Shown piece by piece: positions 22,330 to 35,728 of a DNA stretch of 62,000 bases. Source of the stretch: Acanthaster planci. Taxonomy: Eukaryota; Echinodermata; Asteroidea; Valvatida; Acanthasteridae. Made by a program: the position numbers and the translations under genes. The stretch is from positions 4,267,761-4,329,760 of the forward strand of contig NW_019091362.1 of the NCBI RefSeq assembly GCF_001949145.1, in the 5' to 3' direction. The stretch's first letter is position 1, and each line of letters starts with the position of its first letter. Below the pieces are notes generated by a model. It did not search any database. It saw only the letters and a program-made list of their open reading frames with translations, and was not told the origin of the DNA.

Positions 22330-22800
22330 TATCTGCCTTAACCCTAAAAGGGCCGGGAGGTGGAAACCACCCCTCTGATATTTTTCCAATATCTCCGCAC
22401 TGCCTTGTTGTCATTAGCTGAGCCTTTAGGAGTTTTTAGAGTAAATCTTTGCAATCATTTTAACACTAATTTTGTGAAAACTGGCTCGACCATACTTGTG
22501 CATGGAGCACCAATTTTTCTGAGATAAATCAACAAAACTGTGTAATTTTTCTACCGTGTATGGTGGTGCTCAATGCGTGCGGGCTGGCACGCGTTTGGCC
22601 TCGAACATCAAATGACCATGACAACAAAACTTTTGGGTGACTGACTTCAAACTTCACCCTTGTAATGATAAAGAAATGCTATACATGCCTGCCAAGTTAA
22701 AAAAAAACATGAGACGTGGCACAGTCGAGTTTTTATAGGGGTAGAATCTGCCCCAACTGGCTTTGAGAGGGGCCAAAATAACCCGGCTCATTTAAAAGAC
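22330..22800 (+). repeat. dispersed repeat (ACCCGGCTCA family), copy 1
   Basis: Contains CTTTGCAATCATTTTAACAC, an AATTTTTCTGAGA block and GGCCAAAATAACCCGGCTCA. Related blocks recur at 23680-23890 and, inverted, at 61560-61870. No open frame. Decayed element. Confidence 0.5.
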
Positions 22801-23217
22801 TATTTCATGTTGTCAAAATCAAGGTGTTGTTCGGTTATCGGGCATTTACGTAAACCTTGATGTGGAATCCTGCATTCTATCGCGACGTCACTATGCCGTG
22901 GGGGTCAAAATTAAAAGAATGTTTTATATATAAAATTTAATTAGAATGAGGTAACACGTTCATATTTTGAAACCAGGTACAACATATCTTGGGCAATAAG
23001 TCACGTGCGTCTAACCAGATGTGTTATGTTACGGAATTATAACTCATAAACTAAAAGATATTTTAACACCCACCAAATGTGTTAAAGTGCATATGCTAAG
23101 AATTACACAAGGATTGCTGACATCATAAGACAAAATAGCGCCATCATGTTGAGGGTTAACTGGACTATAAAACAAAATGTGTCGGTTTTGCTAAGGGTTT
23201 GGATCGTTCATCCACAG

Positions 23218-23263
23218 GTCTCCATCACGTGTAGCCGATGCAGACCCCGTTACAGCGGTATAA
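23218..23263 (+). CDS. gene B, candidate cytoplasmic exon
   Basis: The acceptor GATCGTTCATCCACAG is followed by 46 bp that, entered in phase 2 as required by the TM exon, encode G-S-P-S-R-V-A-D-A-D-P-V-T-A-V and stop at TAA (23261-23263). The length is similar to gene D's short final exon (46 bp). The C-terminal T-A-V fits a class I PDZ-ligand pattern ([ST]-x-[VIL]). Flanking repeats on both sides mean the exon could be elsewhere, and alternatives such as an acceptor near 23416 were considered. Confidence 0.4.
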
Positions 23264-23679
23264 AGGGTACTCTACCGTCGGTCTGAGCCCGGGAACTCGT
23301 TCAGGCCTCTCAAATTGGGAAGGCATCGTCAATTTGCATATTTCACAGACGTCGCGTCGTGGATGAGAACATTACAAAGCGCTGGAACTTCACATCGTCT
23401 GTCGCCACCGTTTTCAGGGATGGCCTTGGATGCATTGAGGGATCAACTTGGGAAATAGCTCACCAAGGTCTTACCCAGTCCGCAATAACTTTCTCACTAG
23501 TCTGGTACAACAGTGTGGTTTTTGGATGCTTAACCGACAGTGGCCTAAAATGGCACCTTCCCAGAAAGGGTAGTTTAACTTCACTACTTTCCATTTCCCC
23601 CATACTGAAGGGGAAAAAAGGTCGGAGTGCCGGTGACAAGTGTTGCTCTTCACCCTAGAAGAGCCAGAGGCGGACCGTC

Positions 23680-23890
23680 TGCTCCACATTTTTGCTCATA
23701 TCGTTGTAGTGCTTTATTTTTAGGTGCTGATCCCTTAACTCTTTGCGATCATTTTGACACCAATTTTGTGGGAATCGAATGGACTATTCTCGCGCAGCGC
23801 CATTTTTTCCGAGACAGATCAGACAAAAGCTTTTCCACTGCCGCACTCATGCACGCGTGTGGCCTTGAATTTCGAAAGACTGTAGATTAA
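23680..23890 (+). repeat. dispersed repeat (ACCCGGCTCA family), copy 2
   Basis: It shares with copy 1 the order TTGCGATCATTTTGACACCAATTTTGTG, a CCATTTTTTCCGAGACAGATCAG block and GTGTGGCCTTGAATTT, as seen by eye. The two copies flank the candidate cytoplasmic exon of gene B. Confidence 0.45.
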
Positions 23891-26800
23891 GTTTAAACTT
23901 CACATCACTGATTTGGAGTGTCTCCACATGCCAAGGTTTCCAATCGAACATTAGACCGCGGAGTTCTCTCATTCGGGCGGGGGACCCTCCACCCCCTCAG
24001 GCTGTGAGATGGTCCACAAACCGGCTCCTTTGGGGACAAGATAGGTCCCGCCGAGAATCATTTCATACTTTACTTCCCACAAATTAGCCACCTTTGGGCT
24101 TAGGATGACAAGTCTTATAAATGGCCTGTCAAAAAGTTTCACCTTAAGTGCCAGGGGACTATAGGTGTCGTTACTAAGAATTTTCCATTTATCATGGGTT
24201 CCAATGGAACCTTTAAGGGGAGGATTAATCATAGACCGGGGCTAGTGGCCACTGAGGTCCAGGGGTCACCTTCCACCATTCGCCACAAGTTCCCACTGAA
24301 TTCATTGTGCCCTTTTACTTTTTCTGCCCATAATTTATAGGTTAAGATTTAGTTCCCTAAGTCGGAACAATAAGCCAGAAATTCATATATCACTGATTCT
24401 TGTGCCAGCGATTCTCTAATGGTAACTTAATATGAATAACTGCTATAAGGGGATCGGTTTCCAGACTACAGGCAGTGAGTGTCAGATATGTTTGTGTACT
24501 ATGTGGAACCCTCAGAATTTAGGATGTCTATGGGGTTCACTTTCTTGTCTTGTTTCTGACTAGCTTGAATATTTCTGATTGGGTGATCAGCATGTCAAAA
24601 ATGTGAAATACAGCACCAACACGCCATTCACCTGATGTAGAAAAAAACCCGGAGAGGTCATGTAATTTATAAGTACATGTACTTCTTTCTTATGTATTTT
24701 ATGTTAGTAGATCCTTTAGACATTTCATGGGAATGTGCAAATTGATAAGATGTGTATTAAGTTATTGTAAGGTAGCAGTGACGCCATAGCGTGTACTCAG
24801 TTTTATTGTTTGATATTGATGAATCCAGCGACGTTCCACCGAACTCTCCCGATGACCCCCTTAAGTAGCAGAAAGCACTGTTTGGGCTTTTTATGGAGTA
24901 AATCTTACGAACAGCCATGGCTCCGTGCAGTATACACGGACATTGGCAGGGCACATGGCAACTTGTCACCATGGTCACGGTGTGAGCTTAAAGTCAATGC
25001 AAGGCAAGACTTTCTCTTCACCATAGCTGGATGCCAGTGTAAATAAGTCCAAGTGCGAGCGCTTCTTTTGAACCAGCCATGAGATGTAATATAATGGGCT
25101 GTGAGATAAAACTATCACAGAAGGTTGAAGGACAGAGTTAACAATTTCGCCACGTTCATGGCTCCAAAACACAATACCCGGTAAAGGTGAAGAAACGTTT
25201 TAGTTAATGTCGATGCTTGTACATCAGGACCACTAGTCAAAAAACTTTGCACAATGCCAGTAATTCCTAATTTTCTTGTTGCTTCGTCTTATTTCAGTGT
25301 GATTGTAGAACTTACTGTCTTTCAGATCCTCTTATTCAAACTTGGTGTATTTACTTTGCAAGATTTTGTAATAAAGCTGTCAGGTCCTCCAATCAAGCTT
25401 AAGTTAAACACTCAAATTCAAGTCTTACACCTAATGCTTGTTTAGAAATCTATACTTTAAAGATCTGGAAAGAATAAGGTTGAAAGCCTCCTTTTCAAGA
25501 CTACGGTTGCAGGCCAGCCTGAGTAAATAGACCTCACATTTATACCTTTGCTGGCCAAATCACTAGTTCCTGGACCTAAAATGGTCTGCTGTTGCAGTAG
25601 TTTGTGGTTCATAAAGGTTCGGGTTCGTAAACTCAAATAAGGGTGGAACCCACCAAAATGACTCCCAGTTTGTATTTCTGAGAAATGTGAGCAAAACAGC
25701 GACTTTTTGCAAGAGTGTATACATCAGTTTCATTAAGAGTGATGATCTTAGGATGGAAATATCTTCGACATATATCAATTAACCCAGTAAAAATGGAAAA
25801 GAAAGAAATAATGATGAAGAAATTTGGATGTGACACATGACACTGCATGACATTCTTTTATTCCCCTCCCCCTTTTTTTGTTTTTGGGTTTGTTTTTTTT
25901 ACTTTTCCAGCATGCAGGCTTTCTCTCCGCCGTCCTGCACGCAGTGCAATGTCTTCTATCATCTTGTGTAATTTGTCCTCGCGTAAATTGAGCGGACTTA
26001 ATCAGGCCTTGGCCCTCTGACCCTTGACTGGAGGGTGAGAGAGCGCAATTTCCCTAACAACACATGCTCGTTTGGTTTTGCTGGTGGATAAACGATACAT
26101 CAAAATGCACGTGTCACGGTCGCATCGCTTCCAAGAAAAATGAGCACCACCTACCAGCATGGCTCTGTTCAACCGATGAGGGGGTGCTTCTGCTCAAGGA
26201 AGAGAGCTCCTTTTCAACTTTCAAGAAATTCTCAAAATGTTCCATAATGGAAACTGCAGTTACGTAGGTGTGTGAAGTATCATAATTACCTTGCAGATCA
26301 TCCCTCTTAACTGATAAAACAAAATCTTTGTGGTGACACAGGCTCTCGGACAAGCCCTCTTGCCATTGGCACAGGGTTAGGCCTACTCGTGTAGAACCCC
26401 CCCCCCATTTTTTATTTAGATCAGACACTACATTGACAAGCCTGATAAAATGAAAGACGGACAAATCACTTCTCAATTTTAACAACAAATTTGGAGATCA
26501 TAGGTGAACAAAGCGTGGCGTCCATGGCGTTTCCTTCCATCAGCCTATTATTTTTGAGGTGTGGCGAACATAATAGGAGGGCGCTATTTGGTTTCGATAA
26601 ACGCTTTTGTGCTTACTTCAAAATCCCCACTTCAAACAGCTCCTTTCTGTTATGTTCGCCATGGTTAATGATGAGCTGGCCAACGATCCAGCTGTTCTGG
26701 TCAACACTTGGTTTGCTTATTGAGGATGTTTCTCAATGCCGGGGGGGGGGCTCGGCCACGCCCGACATTAACCCTGACCAAAATCCTGCAGGGTTTGAAT

Positions 26801-27199
26801 TATTAAATTTGAATTTTCACCAGCAATGCAGAGAATCAAATCTACAAGTTCGTTAAACTTTGCAGTGACGGGGAGGCAGAGACAACATGACCACAGGCGA
26901 CGGACGGCCCAGCATTTTAGCCTCCAAGAGCCAACCCCCTAAGTGTTGATTCATACCAAATTCTAATGAGGAAGAATTTGAGAAATGTGATCATATTTAA
27001 GCTATTAAGCTATAACAACTTGCATACCAACAATCAATGAAAACAGCACTGCCAATTGAGTACTCACTGGGTTTAACTGCTACAATGTGACGACAAGGGA
27101 TATAAAGTTTGGTCGAGATTACTCTCCCTTAACGCATCGATGAGGGAAAAATTTCCTCTGAAACTGTAACAGTAACACGTGGAACAAGTTTCTCGTAGC

Positions 27200-27297
27200 G
27201 ACTGGCCCGTGGTAGACCCGCGTATGACGTCAGAGACAGAGCTAAAGAACAGCTTGGTGATAACCAGAGTGCTTGGTGTTTAACCGTGTCGACCCGG
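27200..27297 (+). promoter_or_regulatory. possible noncoding first exon with CRE
   Basis: A CpG-richer patch contains a full CRE palindrome TGACGTCA (27225-27232). It ends at GACCCGG|GTAAGT, a near-perfect splice donor, without an open frame. It could be a 5' UTR exon of a distant transcript such as gene C. No acceptor partner is proven. Confidence 0.2.
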
Positions 27298-30200
27298 GTA
27301 AGTTACTCAAACGTACGGTACCATCAGATTTCAAAGGAAATGTACTCAAGACTGAAGTTTAAAAGTAGAAATCAAAACCTTACTTTGATTTCATAAAAAT
27401 GGACATAACAGTACACTGTAAAAACAACATTTAGAGTTTGAATACTTTCTGTAGGCTACCCACACGTTTAACCTATGATATGTTTACTGAAATGTGTTTG
27501 AATGCTAAAACGCTGTTCTGTGCTACATGTTTAGCTTTTTAAACAAGTTTAAATAGTGCACTGGGTGTAAAAAAATCGCTTGGAAATGTGTTTAGACCGT
27601 GAACACATTTTTTACGACGTAATATGCAGGAGTTCTCATAAAATGAGTGAGTATTAATGTCCAAAACAATCAGAGTATTTATCATCTGTTACAATTGCAT
27701 GTCTTCTACACACACGATCAAATTTTGTTTAACTTTTACCCCAATACTTGGTGTTGAAAATGTCGGGTAGAGTAAGTGCTGAGTTTCTTCTTACTCTGTA
27801 ATAAAATGGAAGTCGCAAATTTTCTTTAAAGATTGGCCAGGTCCCAACAGAGAATAGCGATACTCCAAACCCTTGACTGAAATTATGACCTTTTAGTTTT
27901 TATTGCGGGGTAAAATATTCTGGTGTTGTTCACCTCAGTACGCGTTGGTATGTTAGAAAGTTACTTTTTGTTACCGTGTGTAGTTAGCCATTTCAATTTC
28001 AAAGAAGGGGTACAATCATTTAGGAGCTATGTTCCTTCTGTGGTAAAATGAGTTCACTGGTAATATGTGCTAGATAAGTTCCGTGTTGTTAACCCACTGG
28101 CACTCTGGTTTCCCTCATGACAACATGGCGGTAAGCGGCACAGATGTTTTCATGGGCTGGTCGAGGCCTAGCTTGGCGCAGTATGGAACTGCACCTCCTT
28201 GCAATAATGTAGCTTTCACGGACGTTTCAAAGGTACAGACTCTATTTCATTTTTTTTTTCAATCGTATCTGCCCGCATTGGAAAAAAAAGCTGCGGCAGG
28301 TATTTGTGCAGGTGTGCAGAATTTTGACAATTTCCGCGTAGATAAAGGGTTGGGGTATACTGTGGTGGTTAATCTGCTCTTGTTAAGAATTCCGTTGTGT
28401 TTTAAGGTGAAGTGCAGTGCTAGGGCTTTGTTAGCTGGGCACTTTCCGCGGTTCACATCGAGAACAGAGTAAAGGTAATCGTGTTTACCAAGTAAACCGT
28501 AACATGTATTTCAAATGAGTTTGAAGTGTGGTTGTCTTTGCTCAACTTTCCCACGCAAAGAGAAACCCCAAAACATTTTTAGGCTTGTTGAGGCTTGTTG
28601 GGGCTTGAAAACCTGTAGCGAGAAATCCTCTGGCAAAGTGCCATTGTATGTGTCCTCTGCCACAAAAGATTTCCTCCCTGTGGCAACCGGAGACTAACAA
28701 AACTGGGATTAGCCTTCTCTTCCCTGTAAGCAATTCGTGCAATGTACGGTAAAATAGCTTAAGTATGTTGTATGTAGTTCCTGTTCACAATAAAATAGAC
28801 GTTTGGAATTGACATACCCTTTATTAAAGGGGATGGGCTGTGCTGGAAAGATTTCTTGTGAAACATGCATCAGCACATAAAGCAAACACATATAACAAGA
28901 AAACACATCTGCATAATTTCAAAATGCGCAGAAATATGTTAAAAATTATAGTTTTCACGACCCTGTTTCACTCCCTTCTGGGAGCAAAAGCTAAACAACA
29001 GCCGTCGTTGCTTGGTTACTTTCATGCATGCAGTAGATTCTCTTGTGGTACAAGAATCAAGGGCCCATAATCATATGTTTAAAATTCAAATTAAAGAAGG
29101 ATTTTGTAAATAAACTTTACGGAGATAAGCAGGCTCTTTTAGAATACAACAAATTTCACGCTTGTCTGAAGGTCGTTTGAGAAGAACTTAGTGACCAAAG
29201 GAAAGAGTTTTTCATGTAATCTTCCAGATTTTTCTTTAAACTTTGATGTTTCGTTACTCGTTTCACTTCAATTGCGTTGAGCCTAAAGTGGCTTGCTTTA
29301 AGAGGCACCGCCCGGTATAACGAGTGCGTATACCAGGCTGTCTGTGAGCTAGGTAATCCCACGGTAATGATTTCTAATTCTAGCCGCCAAATTAGCATGT
29401 TGTTGAACCTTTTTGTGTGAAACATAATCCGACTTGGAACACTGAAGACGGTGCAGGGAATCGTGTTTTTTACATCATGACTTGCTGGTTTGGATCTTTG
29501 TTTTGCGAACTGTTATGTTCCTCTTTAAAGCATAACTAAATAAAATAAATTAACATCATCATTTAAAAGGGGTCGAAGAAATGAATAAATTCAACCTGGA
29601 GTTCTGCACGTGCAAGAAAGTAATTTGTCAACAATAAGAAGTAAGAAGGATATTCTTTCGCTCATTTGTGTAGAATTGTAACTATGGACCTAACAAGATA
29701 GTGCATAGTCATGTTGGCCCACGTGCACATGCAGCTAATGGTTTTGTACATTATTAGTATTACTGCGTGTGTTTTCATGAAATTTGGCCGAACGCGATCA
29801 CTCAACAGAGATCCTTATATGGGATTAGACAGTTTAACTGTTTTAGCCACACTACTAAGTCTGGGAATTCCAACAGGCGAGTTTGCGTAACTGTGAACTT
29901 TGTAACTCACTGGGATTCCCATACTACTAGAGGTTAAAATCTACACCATCAATGGCTGCAGGGCACAGGAAGTGGAACCGTTCTTCAAGTAGACTTGATT
30001 GTAAGTCATTCAGAAAAGTGTTTTGCCCTTCGGCTCTGTGCACAGTCGCTGCCGTCCGATTACGCGCCATCCGCATTGCAGTGGAGGAACTAAGACGCTG
30101 TACAGAAAAACATTTAAGGGTCAATGGGCTCATTCTCTTCAATACACGAATGTGACACATTGAATATATACCGGTAGTAAAAATCAACGTCTGAGTGAAG

Positions 30201-33200
30201 AAATCCCTCTACTGTTTAAACGAATTCCTGCATCATATTCGAAGCTAACCTTTTCCTGGGAGTCAAACATTGAACTTCCATTTGCCGGTATTATTATAAT
30301 GAAAGGTATCTTTTGACGCGCAGCCGTCAGCGACGGAACCAGGAATTTTTATGGGGCGAGGCTGGAAATTTTTTTTGAATGTCTCCTGTTTTACGAACAA
30401 GCAGAAATGATGCTGAAACCTAACACGACACACACTGTGTATAATGGTGTTGGTGCACTTACTTTAGTTATTTCCACATTTTTTAACGGGGGGGGGGTGT
30501 CATATCCCCCTCCGGATTTGCGCCTGGCCTTGCTTGGCTGTGCCATGGGGCAAGTCATTCAAGACTCGCAATCCACCAATCAGACGGCCGGATTATTTCA
30601 GCTGACCAATAAAATATTATGCCATCAAACGATTCGACTAAGCATCGACTTGAAGTTAAGTCTACCCTCTTTGCGCATGCGTTTGTGCCCGTGTACTATT
30701 TTTAAGAATTATGTTTGGTATTTCCCAATTTTTATTGTCGGTCATGCAGGCAAGGGCAGTTGGAAAGTGCCCATACAAACCTATATAACAGCCCAATACA
30801 ATGGAACAACATCACACATGCGTTTCGCTATTGACGATAGTTGAAGTTTCAACAGCTTTCATCGATTAAGCTGAGCGTGTTTCGACTTTTTTACAACGAA
30901 GTTCAAAGGCACATTGCTTAGGCGAAGTACGCGGTACTATAGATCTGGGGTCACGCGGGGCGAAGATCTAGGCAATCCGTCTGTGTGCATGTAAGTGTCT
31001 TTGTTAAGAGACTGAAAGCAATATTTTCTGCATTTAATGTCTAAGGCATGTATATTTAAAGTGATACCGCGGACAGAAGCTTAACCAGCCTTTGGAGATG
31101 ATGTGGTAGGTTTGCAGACATACGGCTATATTCACGATCACATCCGTGGTGATGTACATGTTACTAGCTTATTGTTTATATACAAAGGGCACCCTTTGCT
31201 CATTGTACAGCGATTATATGAGAGGTCATTGTCAACAAACTTCCGCGTTTGACTACCGGTATCCACGTATGTACACGTTGCGTTTTTGAAGTACACTGTA
31301 CATGTACAGAGCAGTGTTTGAGTTCTCGTACTCAAACTCGAATACCAGTAAGTACTTGGCCCGTGCTCAATCGTAAGTACTCGAAAAAAAGAAAAGTACT
31401 TGGCACTTACTCGTAATTTTGTACTCGAACTCGTCCCTAACCTCGACAAATTGTACTCGGTTAACCGATCCCAGTCGTGCAGTTCTGGAAAAGAAATTGG
31501 GAATTTTTTTCGACCAAATTTTCGACCGATTTTTTGGCCAAAAATATCGATTCCATGTATTTGGAATGGGTGTTGGCACTTGGCAGCGCTCGCACGCGCA
31601 GTATCGCTGGTGTACATTTTTAAACTACCAATGCAAATTTCCACAATGTTTTAGTTTTACACTGTACCCGGATGTACTCCATTGTCTTTGTACTTTTACT
31701 AGGCACTGTGTGTACTCGGAAAACTCGGTATCAAGTTTGGGTACTCGACCTCATCATTGGTACAGAGGATTGTGGATTTTGATCTTTTGTGATCCATATG
31801 ATCTAAACTAACAATTGGCAGTGATTCCACTAAGATCCAAGAGGTGCGCCAAGGAAATTGATTTCTGAGCTCATTTTGCTGCCATGCCCCGTGGTCTAGT
31901 AGGCCTACGTTAAGTCGAGTAGAAATTTTGACAAACGTTAGTGCAACGATACAAGCAAGTCGATCTTATTCAGAAACAAAGAAAAGAGGATTAGTCCAAA
32001 ACGTTGGCAGGAGAAAACTGTCATATAAATGACTTTAATGAAAGTACTCTTCATTTCTGATTTTAACTGATAGATTCTATCTCCTGACAGAATAAAAAAA
32101 ATGACATTCCATTTTCAAGAGAAACCTAACTGAGGCCTTATTTTCTTATCAATTAAGAAATTGTCCGATGTGAAACTTTTTGAGCCATCTAAAGGCTAAT
32201 GAAACGTTAGAAATCCTTTTGTAAGGGGACGCATGGCTAGTGGTGTCAGACTGTGCACCTGCCGTTTTGGAACCTTGCCATATTTTCATGTCATTGCATC
32301 AGACGGGTTGATTCTACTGCAGTTGCAGCACAGCATGGCCATAGAACAAAGACCCAACTACAGACATTTTGGTGTGTGACACTGTGCTAAATGTTGAATG
32401 GGGTCCACCACATTCATTTTTTTTAAAAAACACAGCCAAAAAGTCAACCTTTGGGTAAAGTGTTACTATTTCACATTGTACACAGTGCACCACAACATGA
32501 AGGTGTGCTGTACCCAATACCAACATTTATACTGCTTCCCCCATGAGAGGTATGTGTTGAACTTACGTTATACATGTAGTAACATAATTTTGTGACTTGT
32601 ACACGCTTCGTATATAGAACATTATACTCTTAAATTTCAGCAGCACTGTGGAAGCGAAATTTCTTTCCTGCTAACATTTTTTTTACGAATCTGGTCTTCA
32701 TTGCTACCTCTTACGTACTTTGGTTGTGCAACTTTCTCGAATGAGTGTAAAGATTTATGCCTACCTCGGGACTTATTTGCAAAACAAGCTGACACTGATC
32801 AAGACGTGAAACTACAATATAAAGCTACGTCAACATTTAGTGCACACTTGTTGTTAACAATGACAGAAGAATGAAAGTGTTGTTTTTGGCTTTTTGACAG
32901 CAGAGAAATCGACACTGCAAAGAGATCGTATTCAGGGGATTTTTGAAAATAATGTTTTACTTCAGAAGAAGTTATGTATGGAATCCTGCTATTAAAGTCT
33001 ATGATGCTAAAGTGGGTAACTAAACGCAAATCTGAATTACCTATTTCAATACACTTGCCAATTTGTATAGAAACTTTACAGCCAGTGTAACAAAGTTTGC
33101 CTGAATTAAATTTCAATAAGTTTCTTCCATGTTCCCTCTTGGGGGTTGCTTAAAGCTGCATACGTTTAAGCTATTTCTGAAATCAATTATGTAGAACATG

Positions 33201-35089
33201 CAGCACCCACAGTTTACAAAGGCCATTGTCAAATGACGTCATATCATCCACTTTACGGAGATTTTTAAAAAACTCCATGCATACGTTTTCAATACTTCCA
33301 CAAACTGGAATGAGCTTGAGGGAGAAACGTACTTTCCTATGGACCATTAAAACGGAATCAGTTGAATGGAAAATTGACACGAAATTTAATAGATAAAACT
33401 CTACAGAAAAGAGTGCACTCACAAAAAAGACATCATACTGAACTAAGAAAAAAAGACAAATTGGCTGTGGTCCCTGCACAAAGAGACTTGGCATCGTGTA
33501 TAAAATTCGTGGAATTCCCAGGATTAGCTATTAACTTCCGTCAACATGGATGGGGTCAAGTATCCCTTATTATATAAACATTGACATTGATGTTACGGAA
33601 GTTCAAAGACAATTTATTTTGTGACCCACAAAATGTCGATGTTTTCACAAAAATCCTTAATACTTAGTTTACAGGCTAACTACGTTTTCACTTCTTTCCA
33701 ATCTAACTGGATTCTGCTCTGGACTGAAATCAAGTCACCACAATTAATTTAAAAGACTTAAAGGTGAACCTCATCTTCCCAATGTGCACATTAAACATTC
33801 GTAAATAACTTAACAACACGAAGAAAAGCATGTATTGGAAAAGACAATTCAGAATTAAAAACGGCAATATGGTCGAAAATGTAGTGGATGAGAAAAGATT
33901 GTTGAGTAGAAAGAAAGTCTAATTGAAGACATGTTGACTGAAATTATCTTTAAACATTGGCATTCCAAAAATATGTAGCACCAGCTAAAGACAAGGAAAT
34001 TCTGAACTGGCTTGTGTGGGTTGAGGAAGGATTGAGTCACCCACATTTGGAATATTTGTAATGCTGTAATGGAAGGATGAGTTGAATCCCAGGTAGGGCC
34101 TAATGATCTGTAGTTTCCTGTAGTCGGAGGGGGGTTTCCCCGTTATTCGGCTGCATTATTTCGAAACCATGGATTTTTCCTTCAGAGACTCTTGTGTTTT
34201 TAAGTTTTTCTCACGGTTACTGACTTGTGTCTACTGTTCAGTCATTACACCATGCATAATATGGAGTAAAAGTGAGAAATGAAGAACACTGTGATAAAAT
34301 AAATGCAAATGGACTCACTGATATCTAGTGAACGTAACTTCCGAGAAAAAGCCTCCGTCAGCCCTTAGTGCACATTATTTGTGTATTCTCGTTAACGAAA
34401 TTAATGTTTCACCTGACGAGTATCTTAGATCTTGATGTTTGTTTAATAGGGATCACAGTTTGCCGGGAGGAAGTTATAATCCTTAGTAAACGTAGATAAA
34501 CGTTTAGGTAAATCTAGGAATGACGGTTAGCCGAGCCAATTAATTTTCACCTTTTACGTCTCGGTGCTATAAACGCTGATTGACTTTAGCGTTAGTAAGG
34601 GGCTTATTTAAACTGTTTCAGTGTCTCCTTACCAAACAGCACTCTGCCTGACTTGTAGGCCTAATCAGTTGGTCCATTGTATTGTCCTTGTAGAAGAATG
34701 TTGGTAGGCTAATGATTTTTCCTGTATGCACTATCCCTCTTTTTAATGTTTTAAAAATCTTGTTTTCATTAGAGGTATCTTAATATTGTCATGTGCATTT
34801 TCACGATGCAAATTAAGGTTGGAACAGTTGGGTTGGAAGAACTTAATGCTACGAATCTATAGGCCTAAACGTGAACTTAACCATTTCCCAGAAATATAGC
34901 ACATGTAGTCAAAATGTGAATAGCGCAATAAGTACATTTATACTCATTTTTGGAGCAGAAAACAGTCACTTCTTTCGCTTCTTCTGGTGGAGAGATGCTC
35001 CTGGTTTATATCCAAATAAGCTGCCAGAAAATTAATATGACTCGACATTACTCTTGGCGACAAACATCGTGCCGTCCAGGGTTCTGATC

Positions 35090-35099
35090 GGGACTTTCC
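35090..35099 (+). promoter_or_regulatory. kappaB-type site GGGACTTTCC
   Basis: The second exact copy of the classical kappaB decamer, 0.5 kb upstream of the perfect palindromic site at 35595. Confidence 0.3.
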
Positions 35100-35594
35100 A
35101 AAATGTCATCTAAGGTCAAGTGCAGTGTCTTTGGGCGCGCATGCCCTTAATGTACATGCGTTTATGGTATTATGCCTTGGCCTTCAGCTTCTTATGATTT
35201 TATCACAGTCCACATCCGATTCCTTTTATAATGACTCTCTCTGCTTTAATCCATCGATATTCTGGATTTACTTATAGTTCATGTTCATTGACGATATTGC
35301 TAATGAAATTTGAAGAAACCCTCCCCCTCCCTGTAGCAATTTTCCCTTTTTAAAGAATGAAAGCGCCAACTCGTTAGAGTCGTCAGCTCCTTGAGGGTCA
35401 TGTAAAAAAAGACAGTCGTTTAAGATTAAAATCTCCAGATGTATCTTTCTTGGGAGAAAAACCTGGATTTACCACAGACTCCCCTTGAAGAGCGCAATAT
35501 TTTATTCATCACCGCGCATTGCTCGGTGTAGTCACTGCATAATCACGAGGCTGGGTGCCTAGCGTAGCGCCTGCGTGAAACTGCGGGACTGGAA

Positions 35595-35728
35595 GGGAAT
35601 TCCCGGTTTTTGCAACTCGATTGCGAATTCTCCGCAATATAAACGGCTCGGCTGATGCAATTTCAGCCAGACTGAGACCTGCGCGCTCCATCCTTCGTGC
35701 TCCGAACCTCGAGAAATCATCTCATACG
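35595..35728 (+). promoter_or_regulatory. putative gene C promoter and noncoding exon 1
   Basis: In order: a perfect palindromic kappaB site GGGAATTCCC (35595-35604), a TATAAA box (35638-35643), an initiator-like TTTCAGCC (about 35661-35668), then about 60 bp of GC-richer sequence ending at a splice donor TACG|GTAGGG (exon end 35728). The spacing of TATA and initiator (about 25 bp) is typical. The gene C signal-peptide exon has an acceptor immediately before its ATG (AAACAG|ATGAAT at 38712), so a noncoding upstream exon is needed, and this one would fit through a 3.0-kb intron. The link is inferred from position only. Confidence 0.4.

Larger units (their letters stand above)
23264..35589. other. 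B-C intergenic interval, no supported gene
   Basis: About 12 kb without a convincing protein gene on either strand. The open frames here (e.g. 28083-28472, 30407-30844, minus 31138-31644) are isolated, lack splice partners and overlap low-complexity or repeat sequence. Contents: a repeat copy at 23680-23890, a GATGAGGGGGTG-type repeat at 26170, a possible noncoding exon donor at 27297, G-run repeat debris at 30487, TACTCG-rich sequence at 31320-31440 and a kappaB decamer at 35090. Confidence 0.5.

Noticed and set aside
28083-28472. 129-codon plus-strand open frame
   Set aside because: No signal, motif or splice partner, and no recognised similarity. Probably chance or element debris.
30407-30844. 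145-codon plus-strand open frame
   Set aside because: It runs through a G-run repeat end, and its composition is not protein-like.
31138-31644. 168-codon minus-strand open frame
   Set aside because: It overlaps the TACTCG/GTACTCG low-complexity tract, which keeps several frames open by composition.
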